The notes under the pieces were generated by a model. The model did no database searches and had not been told where the DNA came from. It saw only the letters and a program-made list of their open reading frames with translations. Shown here piece after piece: positions 38,400 to 47,935 of a stretch of DNA of 64,000 nt. Made by a program: the position numbers and the translations under genes. Positions within the stretch are counted from its first letter, which is position 1; each line of letters begins with the position of its first letter. Origin of the DNA: Xestospongia muta (lineage: Eukaryota > Porifera > Demospongiae > Haplosclerida > Petrosiidae); assembly GCA_963693285.1 (NCBI GenBank), contig OY848917.1, positions 22,016,245-22,080,244 on the forward strand, given 5' to 3'.

Positions 38400-39561
38400 C
38401 CTTCCATTTCATACAAGGTACACAGAATTGAGTGTTTTAGACGGATGTGTATTATTAGGTTGTCGTGTCATTATCCCTGCAGCAGGACAGGACATTGTTT
38501 TAAATCAACTTCATGAAACCCACGTAGGGATTACTAAAATGAAAATGTTAGTTTGCTCTTATGTATGGTGGCCAGGTATTGACTCAGATATTCAACAAAA
38601 AGTTCAAGGCTTTTTTACCTGTCAATCAAATTGTCCAGTGCCAGCAAAAGCACCTCTTCACTTTTGGGAATTTCCACAGAAACCATGGTCTCGTCTTCAT
38701 ATTGACCATGCAGGACCATTTCTAGGTAAATATTTTTTTGTACTAATCGACGCTTATTCAAAGTGGCTCTGAGCTCATATTGTTAATTCAACCTCATCTG
38801 AAGTTACTATTCAAAAGCTACAGCAAATTTTTTCCACTCATGGTCTCCCAGAGCAAATAGTTTCTGACAATGGACCAGCTTTCACTAGCCACAAATTTAA
38901 GGACTATATGAAGCAATGTAGTATTCATCATATATGTAGTTCACCATACCATGCAAGTTCCATTGGTCTCGCAGAACGTGCAGTTCAAACATTTAAGTCA
39001 TCTTTAAAGAAACTAGAAGGCAATGTCAAAACTCGTTTATTCACATTTTTAGCTCGTTATCAGGTGACACCTCATTCCACTACAGAACTGTCACCTGCAG
39101 AACTCCTGATGGGAAGGAAGTTACGAACAACATTGGATTTGATGCATCCTGATATATCTCGTAAAGTGACTACTAAACTATCATCTAGTTCATCAAGAAA
39201 ACCACCTCCCACTTTCAGTGTTAGTGACAAAGTCTTTGCTCACAACTATCATGGAACAAAAATATGGTTGTCTGCTGAAATAGTTCAAGTGGCAGGTCCA
39301 GTCTCCTATAAAGTTAAAACGTTATCAAACTTGATTCTACGACGTCATATTGAACAGTTACGTACACGTTATGGACACTCAAATGAAGATACTGTTACTC
39401 AAAATGATTTGGATAATTGGACTTTTCCATCATCTATTGATAGTAATACATTTACTCCTACAACTATATCTACCAACTCTCCACCTGCTCAATGTCAGCC
39501 AGTATGTTGTTCCTCTTGAGTTCATAGAGCTGTTGACAGATATGGTCCATATGTTTCTTAG
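38400..39561 (+). pseudogene. pol: Integrase (gypsy pol, part 4)
   Basis: The zinc-binding region reads LHETHVGITKMKM then FFTCQSNC; the expected C-x2-C appears to have lost its first Cys. The catalytic core shows HIDHAGPF (Asp), VSDNGPAF (Asp) and GLAERAVQTFK (Glu), the complete D,D,E triad. An in-frame TGA at 38,770-38,772 splits the core between the first and second Asp. The frame ends early at 39,519; the natural C-terminus RYGPYVS with stop (39,559-39,561) is found one frame over. Confidence 0.88.
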
Positions 39562-39563
39562 CT

Positions 39564-39576
39564 AGGTGGGGGAGAG
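39564..39576 (+). promoter_or_regulatory. Polypurine tract
   Basis: AGGTGGGGGAGAG directly before the 3' LTR; primes plus-strand DNA synthesis in LTR elements. One T interrupts it. Confidence 0.8.
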
Positions 39577-39802
39577 TGTAGTAACCCCATATACATATTC
39601 ATTTTGAGTTATTATTTTTGTTAGGCCTTATTTACTTTATTTCCGGCGAAATCTTATATGTATATATGTATATATAGTGCTGTAAAACCTTTTTAATTTT
39701 AGTTGTTACAGTTCGCGCTCGTTGTAGTGTTGTTAGTTCAATTGGTTCTGTTATCAAAAGGTTCTTAAGAAAGTTCTTTTCATTGCATGCTCAGCAACAA
39801 CA
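39577..39802 (+). repeat. 3' LTR of gypsy element
   Basis: 226 bp, TGTAGTAACC to CAACA, aligned along its length with the 5' LTR but with several substitutions and a deletion near 39,705-39,725. Divergence of the LTRs shows the insertion is not brand new. Confidence 0.92.
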
Positions 39803-40314
39803 ATACCCACTTCAGTTTCAGGCAGACATAAATTATTCATTATATTATCACAACACAACTATGCAAACATTCTAAACTGTTGACATAAGAACACATGGAC
39901 ATAAGTGAATAGATGTGCCAATGGAATTATATAGCCTGTCAGATAATGGAATAGTGAAAAGAAAAATTTAATACTCTGTCAATCTTAGAATAACACATTC
40001 TTCGTTCCTGAGGATTAAGATACTATTTCATTCACACCTTTAGATCTTTTTCGAGGAGATTTTACTAATCTTTCTGATGTCATCTTTCTATAAAGGGCTT
40101 TTCTTTGACATATCTCACTTACATATCCAAGTTTCAATAAATCTACATATGATTATATATAATTATACTATTTATTTGTATTGTTGCAACATTCTTATTT
40201 CCTGATTCCTGCCAGATGTCTAGTTAACTTGAGTCTGAACCTTATTGCTTCAAATCATTGTTTTAGTTGACTTGTTACTGAACAGATAACCCAACCAGAG
40301 AGTTGTAGTCATAC
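39803..40314. other. No recognised gene
   Basis: AT-rich spacer between the gypsy element and the acyl-CoA synthetase exon. The next exon of that gene should lie here but none is recognisable. A 22-codon minus-strand frame near 40,012-40,083 is too short to judge. Confidence 0.4.
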
Positions 40315-40569
40315 CATTATGGATCCCATGAAAGTGATAAACCACTCAGGAGAATTGAAGCCTAAAATAGGTACTCCATGATGAGCTTCCAAACCAAGCT
40401 TGATCATAGACTTTGCTGCCTTTTCAACATCATCAAGATACTGATTATAGGTCCAGGTTATCCATATATCATTCCACTTCACTTTGAGATGTCCGAAGTT
40501 TGAGACAGTTTGTTTAAAGGCTTCATTGACAGTCACAGGAGGAATAGAAGCAGGGCCAGTTAATGATAC
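40315..40569 (-). CDS. Exon of a bubblegum-type long-chain acyl-CoA synthetase (ACSBG-like)
   Basis: 255 nt between acceptor CATATCTCACAG and donor GTATGAC, open in phase 0 (85 codons). The peptide has TVNEAFKQTVSNFG, the core WNDIWITWTYNQYLDDVEKA and HGVPILGFNSPEWFITFMGS. The last block is characteristic of the N-terminal part of ACSBG-family enzymes, which activate long-chain fatty acids to acyl-CoA using ATP. Only this part of an enzyme of roughly 650-750 residues is present. The AMP-binding P-loop and later motifs are not found on either side. It is thus either an exon with very long introns or, more likely, an orphaned exon of a broken gene. The frame upstream of the acceptor is not coding. 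Confidence 0.75.
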
Positions 40570-41159
40570 CTGTGAGATATGAAAACTACATACAACATAG
40601 CAAAGTATAGAGAGATATAATTCTAGCAAGACAGTGTTGCAGCTGTTGTTATTGATTTTGAAAACAAAGCCATAAACATGGAAACAACAACTGGCTAGCA
40701 CATCATTGATTTCATTTACTGATTTTTCTTATAACGAAGACATTAGATGATATTGCCAAAAAGAGATGTATAAAACTAAACTGAATAGTCACTTTTGCAT
40801 CTGGTTCTACTGTCCAGTGCTGCCATTGATACTTGAGAGTGACCATATAAATAAATAAAATTGAGATTCACTTCCTGTCACAATTGTATATAGACATCCG
40901 GCCACACGATAATTTACATGGTTCTTTCATTCTTATTTGTTCCAGTAACACAGTACAGATTACACTATTTAGATCATTGATAAAAAGGTATGTATGTCTA
41001 CAGCTCTTTAATTTAATTAAATAGCATTTATACACGTGGCTATTTATATTATGACATGTCTAACAACCATATACTTTAAATATCTAGATGTATTGGGGTT
41101 TGGAGAAGACTAAAAACCATAAGGATGAAAATCAACTAATTTAAAATGACTGACAAGAT

Positions 41160-43860
41160 ATTGATCACAACTGTTCTGAAATGGTATCTCATATAAATGT
41201 AAATGATATGAATAATATTGAACTTTATGAATTTTGACTTGAAATATGATCTGAGAGTCTGTGCATAGAATGGTTGTGACTTCTCCAAATATTGGTTGCT
41301 CATCTTCTGTTCCAATTATGACAGCACATGGGGATTAAACAAAACACGATCCACTTTAACCCAGTTTGTACTGTGAAAAAAAGAAATAATGTATGGCATA
41401 ACAATGAATATATACATATAGATAAATAGATTGTTAGATAAATATGGATGGTAATATAGATAAATGAACTCCTTAAATTTAGCTAAATTGAAAGCCACAA
41501 TCATCAAAATAATTATAGAAAATACCTGTAAACATCTGGTGGAAGTTGTGGTTCATCATTACACCAAGAATAATGGCACAGTAGGAATGGCTATTGTACA
41601 GCCTAGAAATATGCATAATTAATAGCTACTTTGTGTTAACTTAATATTCATCACCTGGGCCAGCCTCCATGTATCCCACTTAGAATTCAGTGATAAGTAA
41701 CATTGATGAAGTTGATACCAAAGAACTAAAGAATAGCAAATGTTAGTAAAGTTTCCCGTTACATTACACAAATGCTTAAAGAGTTTGTGTTTAGCTTCAA
41801 ATCTGGTAGTTTGGAAATGAACCAATGGCACATACCTATAGATATAGTTCTTAGAAATAGGGAAACATTTATAAGGTCTTACTTTAAAATGAGGCATAGC
41901 AAGTGAACCAATTATGTATTTCAGTGTGATGGATGCTGGATACAAAGACTTAAATGACAAGTGGTGATCAGAAATTAATGACTCCCAAGTATCCACAGAG
42001 GTGTTATGGAATTTTTTTAGAAAACAAAATGTCTGCGATTTCAACCAAACAAAGAAAGTTAAACCAATATTCATCTTATGTATCTATTAGATAACCAACA
42101 GCCAATGGAAGAAACCGAGCCAATGTCCACATTTGCATAGCTAGGAAATGCAACCAAAAAAGTACATACAGACCAACTCAACCTGCTCAATAATACATAC
42201 ACTGTTACATTGAGCATGTGGTAAATAAAAGCTAGTGAGATCTAAGCCATAATAAAGTTATTCTATTTAATGCCCACACCAGCATGTCAAGAATACAAAA
42301 ACACAATAATAAAACTTACCATATTGTCATAATTTAGGGTCAGATAAATTTAATGTAATCCCTGAGATTGAGGATGGTTTGTCGGAGTCAGTGAAACCCA
42401 AGTTAATGAGTATTAAATTCTTATCAACCTTGTCAAGAGAAAATAACTTCATTCACAAAGTGCTACAGTAATTTTTACCATCACTTTAAGATACACAAAT
42501 CAACTTACATTCACCATAAATTTCATGTCCATTGGTATGGGTCATGCATCAGGTCTGGAATAAGCATGGATGTAACATCAAAATAGTTAAGTTTGTTTAA
42601 TAATGATTTTCTGTTTATACCAAAGACTAATTGAGAAACAGGTAGAAAGCTCAGGAATGGATTCAATCAAGTCACAATGATGCCTGTAACCTTCGGGGCT
42701 TCTTAATTCAAAGTAGCATTCATTAAACTATCAGACAAAAATAACAGAGTCAATGGTAATGTTACTATGCTACCTTACCTTTGTTTGAATGTCAGAATCA
42801 CAAATTCAGCACTTTCTAAATGCTGTTGGACTTTCTTTCAAACCTCCAATAGCTTTGACTAGCAGGATTATCTGCATATACAAGTGACACAGTGCCTCTA
42901 ATTTTTTGTTTGTCCGTTGATTGTGAATTGTACTCCATCTTCCCGAAACATATATGAGGATACAGAAATATAATTTTAACAACCTACTGACTCAAATAAC
43001 TTGATGTTATTTACAAATGGTTGAAGCATTTTATTAATTCCATGCTTTGCAATTAAAGATGACTTAACTAGAGCAAGCAATTTGATACTTCCAACCTTAG
43101 AATGATATTTTGGATTGATGTTTCAAATCATAAAATAGAATCCTATTACCTCATTATAATTATGTAACATGTTTTATATAATATAAATACCTAATTTATG
43201 TTTCTTTCAATAAGAGCCAAGAGGGTTCCACACTTCTAATTCATCATAATATAAAATAATTTGTAGGGCTGTGTGATCTCTGGAATATAGTAAATGATCA
43301 TTCAAAGTTGTCCCATCACAATAGTCACACAAAACTTCAGTATTGGCATTTACATGTCCATGAAGTATCTACTCAAATTAGAAAAATTAACCAATATTCT
43401 TTCTAGAGCTATATATACAATTAGTATAACCAGTATTTACCTTTTGTAAACACTGTGTATCATTTAACATGTTCTGAAGAGTAAGTAGTAGTGGTACATA
43501 TATGAGCTCTTCTTTTATAAACAATCCTTTGTTTTCTTTCACTCTGTCTTTGAACTTGGTGTTGTTCAAGGACTATCCTTCTAGGTTCCTATATAAGATA
43601 AACTCTTTTGATCAATTTATATGTACACATTTATGTATTATATTATGACTACATACAATTAAGACAAATAATTCTTTAAAGAACTGAAGTTGATGATGAA
43701 ACATTTGGAGACCATCAAAAGGTTTTGTGTGCTTTCCAGTAAAAACAGAATCCAAACCATCAATGTCAGTAAGGTTGATTGAATTTATTAAAAGAACTAA
43801 AGTCAGTTTATATCTCATCTGTGAAACAGCAACATCAATTAAATATGAGACATCTTGCAC
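41160..43860 (-). pseudogene. Decayed multi-exon transposon-like gene (possibly CACTA/TNP2-like)
   Basis: Blocks of one protein appear in order on the minus strand. 43,660-43,860: a segment with GLDSVFTGKHTKPFDGLQ. 43,441-43,569: ELIYVPLLLTLQNMLND. 43,191-43,368: LCDYCDGTTLNDHLLYS, then LYYDELEVWNPLGS followed by a TGA. 42,988-43,130: SIKLLALVKSSL. 42,779-42,955: EDGVQFTING, then (shifted) GTVSLVYADNPAS. 42,350-42,420: INLGFTDSDKPSS. 41,619-42,074: FEAKHKLFKHLCNVTGNF. 41,160-41,392: NWVKVDRVLFNPH, then (shifted) EDEQPIFGEVTTILC. I recognise this order from a protein family that is multicopy in fish, cnidarians and sponges; its assignment to CACTA elements is uncertain. Several exons keep splice sites, but stops and shifts make this a pseudogene. 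Confidence 0.65.
41619..42074 (-). pseudogene. Largest open exon of the decayed transposon-like gene
   Basis: Open for 151 codons. Contains LISDHHLSFKSLYPASI, then VHFQTTRFEAKHKLFKHL and NFTNICYSLVLWYQLHQC. The FEAKH-x-x-FK box followed by an N-F-x-N-I helix is the most conserved piece of the family. Confidence 0.6.
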
Positions 43861-44311
43861 TATACCTAAAGTAGCAGCACAAGTGAGTCTCCTAGTTTCA
43901 CTTGTTTTTAGAATTCATTATATTCTTAATGTCAATTACTTGTAGATCATTACTTATACTGTGGACATCAGGGGAATTGTGTTCAAAGATATCATTAGAC
44001 GAGATCATAGTCTCTGCTTCTCTATTACTCTCTAATTCAATTCCATCATGAAAATAATTAACACTTTCACGGTGTTTTAAAATATGATTCTGATACGTCC
44101 TGTAGAGTCAGTTCACCTATTATGGGACATTTGGTATTATGGGACAGTTTGAACTTTTGCATCCAAAGTATCATTGTTATGACAGATTATCCCTTTCACA
44201 CTTAGCTACAAAACCACTTTGAATCTGTGTGTATTTAGCATTAAATTAGAGCACCAACCGTCGCCATCTTTGCACATGCATGAACAACCAAAACAAATTT
44301 TAGCTTTCAGC

Positions 44312-44860
44312 ATGGCGAAAAAAAGTGGAGTGGACCCAGGAAAGGATGAAATCCACTGTGATAGCAGTGCAGGAAGATAACGGATTGAGAAGTGAGGCCA
44401 GAATGTTCGATGTACCCTTGGAGACTCTTCGGAGGAGGGTTGTAGGATCAGTGTCTATTGACTGCAAGCCAGGACCCAAAACAGTGCTAACTACGGAAGA
44501 AGACTTAATTTTTTGGTATTGCATAAATATGTGTGAAATGGGATATGGTATTGGAAGAGAAGATTTGATGAGGGTGGGATTCAGGGTGGCTGAGAAGTCT
44601 GGAAGGCCACACCCATTTAAAGAGGGGTCTTCTGGAAGACCAAGGCTAGAAGGTTTTTTAAAGTGGCATCCAAGTTTAACTTTACATACACCTCAGCCTT
44701 TATCTCGAGCAAGGGCTTGAAATGCAAGTGATGAAGTTGTGAAAGATTTTTTTGGAAAACTGGGTGGTCTATATGGTAGACTCAATTTGTTTTCTAAACC
44801 CATGCAGATTTTTAATCTTGATGAGTCAGGCATAAGTACTGTCAACTGGTTTTGGTAGAT
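44312..44860 (+). pseudogene. pogo/Jerky-like transposase N-terminal relic (psq HTH)
   Basis: An ATG at 44,312 starts MAKK and shifts by one base in the A run at 44,318-44,324. It then reads EWTQERMKSTVIAVQED and ARMFDVPLETLRRRVVG, the pattern of a psq-type helix-turn-helix. TEEDLIFWYCINMCEMGYGI follows, as in CENP-B-type HTH regions. After a stop at 44,718 the same frame resumes and ends in the start of a DDE domain, IFNLDESGIST (first catalytic Asp). Sequence homology then ends, so most of the catalytic domain is missing. Unrelated in detail to the relic at 25.2-25.8 kb. Confidence 0.7.
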
Positions 44861-44869
44861 TCAATTAAT

Positions 44870-45172
44870 TAACATTTTATTTCAAAAAGTTAACCGCCAT
44901 CATGTATAATTAATTAACCAGACCAAATTTTCTTTCATGTCTATATCCCTGCTACAATAGTGACAATGATGAACTCTCTCAGCTCCACATACTGAAGTGA
45001 TGTTGACAAAATGTTTTGACTGATAATGTTGTAGATGGACATCCTAGTCTTTTTCTAGAATTGTAATTGCCAATTACATCTTTTGCAAGATCTACTCAAA
45101 TTTTTTTTGTGATGTTATAAGGGGAAGTTAGTATAGTCATGACTTAACAGGAACATATTTGTGATAGCCACA
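44870..45172. other. No recognised gene
   Basis: AT-rich sequence between the pogo-like relic and the piggyBac relic. Several TTAA tetramers but no clear element end. Confidence 0.4.
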
Positions 45173-45872
45173 TTAATCTTATGTGATAATACCCTCAAAA
45201 CTGATTGTTACCATCGACCCCACCCATATGTTCATTATATAACTGACTAAGGACAAGAAGAATTATCTGTGTGTCATCCTTCTTCTTCCTTGTGACAGAC
45301 ACAGTTTTATTTGGTTGTGCGTTTGTTGATGTACAACAAGGTTTCCACACTGGTTATCAAAATATACATGATGATTTTTGTTTCTTATATTTTTAGTTAA
45401 ATTCATCACAACTGATCCACCGTGCCCTCTCTCCACACTGTCACCTTTCTTGTCAGTATAAACGTCAAATTCTTAGACATATCCACTCATAAACTTAGTA
45501 CACATCTAGAATTTTAAACCCATATCTAATGGTTTCTTTGGCATGTATGCTCCTACATGATTTTGCAGGAGAAGCCTTTGAAAGGGACCATCACTTTGTC
45601 AATGCTTGGGTCTCTACCAGGTGTAAATGAAGAAGAGAGCTTATTTGTTGAGGTGAATAAGAATTGGTCTCACCTTCCCAAGCTGATCATAGTTAGGATT
45701 TACCATATGTAGGAAGAATACTGTTGTCAGTAAAATGAAAGAAGCAATAAATGTCAAAGAAGTACTTCCTATATATTGTATTGGCATCTGGTTGATAATG
45801 AAAAATATGATCTTACTTCCAGTAATCACTGATTGAAGATAATTGTACTAATCCCATCAACAACATAAATCT
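45173..45872 (-). pseudogene. piggyBac transposase relic, copy 1
   Basis: Minus-strand frames contain QLGKVRPILIHLN, then YMPKKPLDMGLKF, FDVYTDKKGDS and NKNHHVYFDN. This is the order of the piggyBac transposase core, ending with the block that carries the third catalytic Asp (HVYFDN). Stops and shifts break it. The right-hand stretch aligns with the copy at 54,667-55,485 plus 62,133-62,197. The left limit is at a TTAA, the piggyBac target. Confidence 0.75.
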
Positions 45873-46450
45873 CAGTTAACTAGAGACCATCAGTCAGTAG
45901 TATTATGTTACTAGCAATGCAAAGGGCAGGTATGACTGAACTCATAATAGCAACAATACCAAGGACAAAATTAATGTTTACTTATCAGAATAGTTGTAGC
46001 AGAATTTTGAGTCAAATAGTCCCATAAGAGGTCAAGTAAAAGGACTATTTAACACAGTAAAAATATAACATTAATTTTGTGTTAAGTACTTTTGTGTGGT
46101 TACTATGTAGAGATGTCCATACTAGGTAATTACAACATCATTAACACATTGAGTAATGATACTGTTGATTCTTAGGGAAACCTTCAATTTTAAAATGACA
46201 CAAGTAACAATTAAGGTGAGTTCACAAAACTACACTTGTATATGCATTGTGTTGTGTTCTTGGTGTCATGTTGCGTAGCATAGCATCAATGCTATTCATA
46301 TAAACAAGCACTCATGTGAACTAAAACTCCGCCCTATTTTAATGTCAATTTTAAAATAACACAGGTAACAATAAGACATCCATATTAAGAACTAATTTCC
46401 TGAATGGTGACAATGACTCCATAACAATGAATTCAACCATTTATGTATAT
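45873..46450. other. No gene; short direct repeat
   Basis: A block of about 26 bp around TTTAAAATGACACAAGTAAC (46,190) recurs near 46,350. Sequences around GTGAGTTCAC (46,218) and GTGAACT (46,315) are inverted, so a small decayed mobile repeat is possible. Confidence 0.35.
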
Positions 46451-46453
46451 CAA

Positions 46454-46796
46454 CCACACCCTCCCTAGTGGGAATTTGTAGTTATGTGTGAATCACAACA
46501 CCTCAATGTTACCACACCCTCCGTAGTGGGAATTTGTAGTAATGTGTGAATCACAACACCTCAATGTTACCACACCCTCTGTAGTGGGAATTTGTAGTAA
46601 TGTGTGAATCACAACACCTCAATGTTACCACACCCTCCATAGTGGGAATTTGTAGTAATGTGTGAATCACAACACCTCAATGTTACCACACCCTTCATAG
46701 TGGGAATTTGTAGTTATGTGTGAATCACAACACCTCAATGTTACCACACCCTCCGTAGTGGGAATTTGTAGTAATGTGTGAATCACAACACCTCAA
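46454..46796. repeat. 58-bp minisatellite, about 6 copies
   Basis: Units start at 46,454, 46,512, 46,570, 46,628, 46,686 and 46,744, each with CCACACCCT and GTGGGAATTTGTAGT. Copies differ by 1 to 4 bases. Confidence 0.95.
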
Positions 46797-46799
46797 AGT

Positions 46800-47400
46800 A
46801 AACAATTCAATGAATATTTTCAGATAATTTCAAGAATTGATGAATATAGCTTGTCAGAGTTGAGAAGAGTCACTTATTAAAAAAGGTGTTGTATGCATGG
46901 AATGCATATAATAGGTGAGGTATTTCCTCACCTATTTAATGCAATTAGTGGCTGTAGTGCTGAAGTGCATTTTAATTTTATTCATTATTTGTTCATGTGT
47001 ATGTGCATGCCATGCAAACACACTTCATTTTCTCTCGTGTTCATGAAGATGACAAAGCACTTTTTTGAAAAGACATGTAAATAATGATTGTACTTTAAGT
47101 ACTATTGAAAGTACTTGTGCTTGTGCTTCAAGTACAAGTATTTAGTACTTGACTCCAACCCTGATTACAAGTACAAATCACATTGTCAAAAAACAAATAG
47201 TGAATCATGGCACTACATTTCTACACATAGCAATGATCAAATCATAAAATTCTTATTGTTGTACTATTAATAGGATCTGGATCTAGTTGATAAAACTCAA
47301 TACTCAAGTACTAGTAATAGCAAAACTGTTAGAAGCCAATAGAAAACACTAAATCCTGAGCTTTTTGAATGGAGTATAGGGTTCAAATTCAGTTAGTAAT
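46800..47400. other. No gene; hAT-like terminal sequence near 47,100-47,165
   Basis: 47,095-47,165 is rich in AAGTACTTG words and ends GACTCCAACCCTGA, whose complement resembles ends of hAT elements. No partner end was found. Confidence 0.35.
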
Positions 47401-47533
47401 AGTGAAATATATACTTAATTAGGAAGCAGAATACTTGTAACAGTTGACAGTTACATTTTGTTGTTGAAATGTCTGGTTAATTTCTATAAACTATGCCAAT
47501 GGCTATTAAGAAAAAAGACAGCTTGAGTTTAAC

Positions 47534-47564
47534 CATAGATATATTAAAAGGAGGGATTGGAAAC
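47534..47564 (+). repeat. Left terminal inverted repeat of P element
   Basis: Starts CATAGATATATTAAAAGG; pairs with 51,561-51,591. Confidence 0.85.
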
Positions 47565-47935
47565 AGAAGCTTATTCACGTGATCATTCCCATATAATTTA
47601 TATGACTGGGTGGTACACCTTTCATCTTCTCTGTGTTACGCCTCCGATCCACTACAATCACCAGCTGTTTGTCCCTTTTTTTGGAAAAATCAAAGTGAGT
47701 AGATACCTTAGAAAGACATATTTATGAAGGACATAACCTCCCTTGTGGACTTCTGACTAACTTTTGTTTTTTTGGCCGTAAATACTGAGGCTATGATGTT
47801 TTTTAACCATGTTTTGTCCTGTTTTGTCCCCATAACTATCCTCAGGAGCAACTCTGTTATTTGAAACTTTCAACTTAAATTTAGACTGAAAAGAAAAATA
47901 GACTAGTAGTATTTTTGTTATAGGTATGCCACATC

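Larger units (their letters stand above)
35380..39802 (+). mobile_element. Full-length Ty3/gypsy LTR retrotransposon with 5-bp target duplication
   Basis: Two LTRs of 240 and 226 bp, each beginning TGTRGTAACC and ending CAACA, enclose gag, protease, reverse transcriptase, RNase H and integrase in the Ty3/gypsy order. The host sequence ATACC occurs on both sides (35,375-35,379 and 39,803-39,807), which fixes the insertion limits exactly. Gag and pol lineage features (two zinc knuckles, terminal RYGPYVS) suit the mag/SURL-type gypsy clade; that is inference. About six lesions disrupt pol, so this copy is probably not autonomous, but its RNA and Gag could still be made. Confidence 0.93.

Noticed and set aside
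41619..42074. Treating this 151-codon frame as an independent gene
   Set aside because: It is one exon of a larger decayed gene, with family blocks before and after it.
44104..46030. CCTATTATGGGACA at 44,116 and a similar inverted sequence near 46,012 as ends of the pogo-like element
   Set aside because: Only about 13 of 15 bases agree, the right side lies beyond the piggyBac relic, and no TA duplication is evident.
46454..46796. 58-bp repeats as a CRISPR array
   Set aside because: No repeat/spacer alternation; units are directly adjacent and the genome is eukaryotic.
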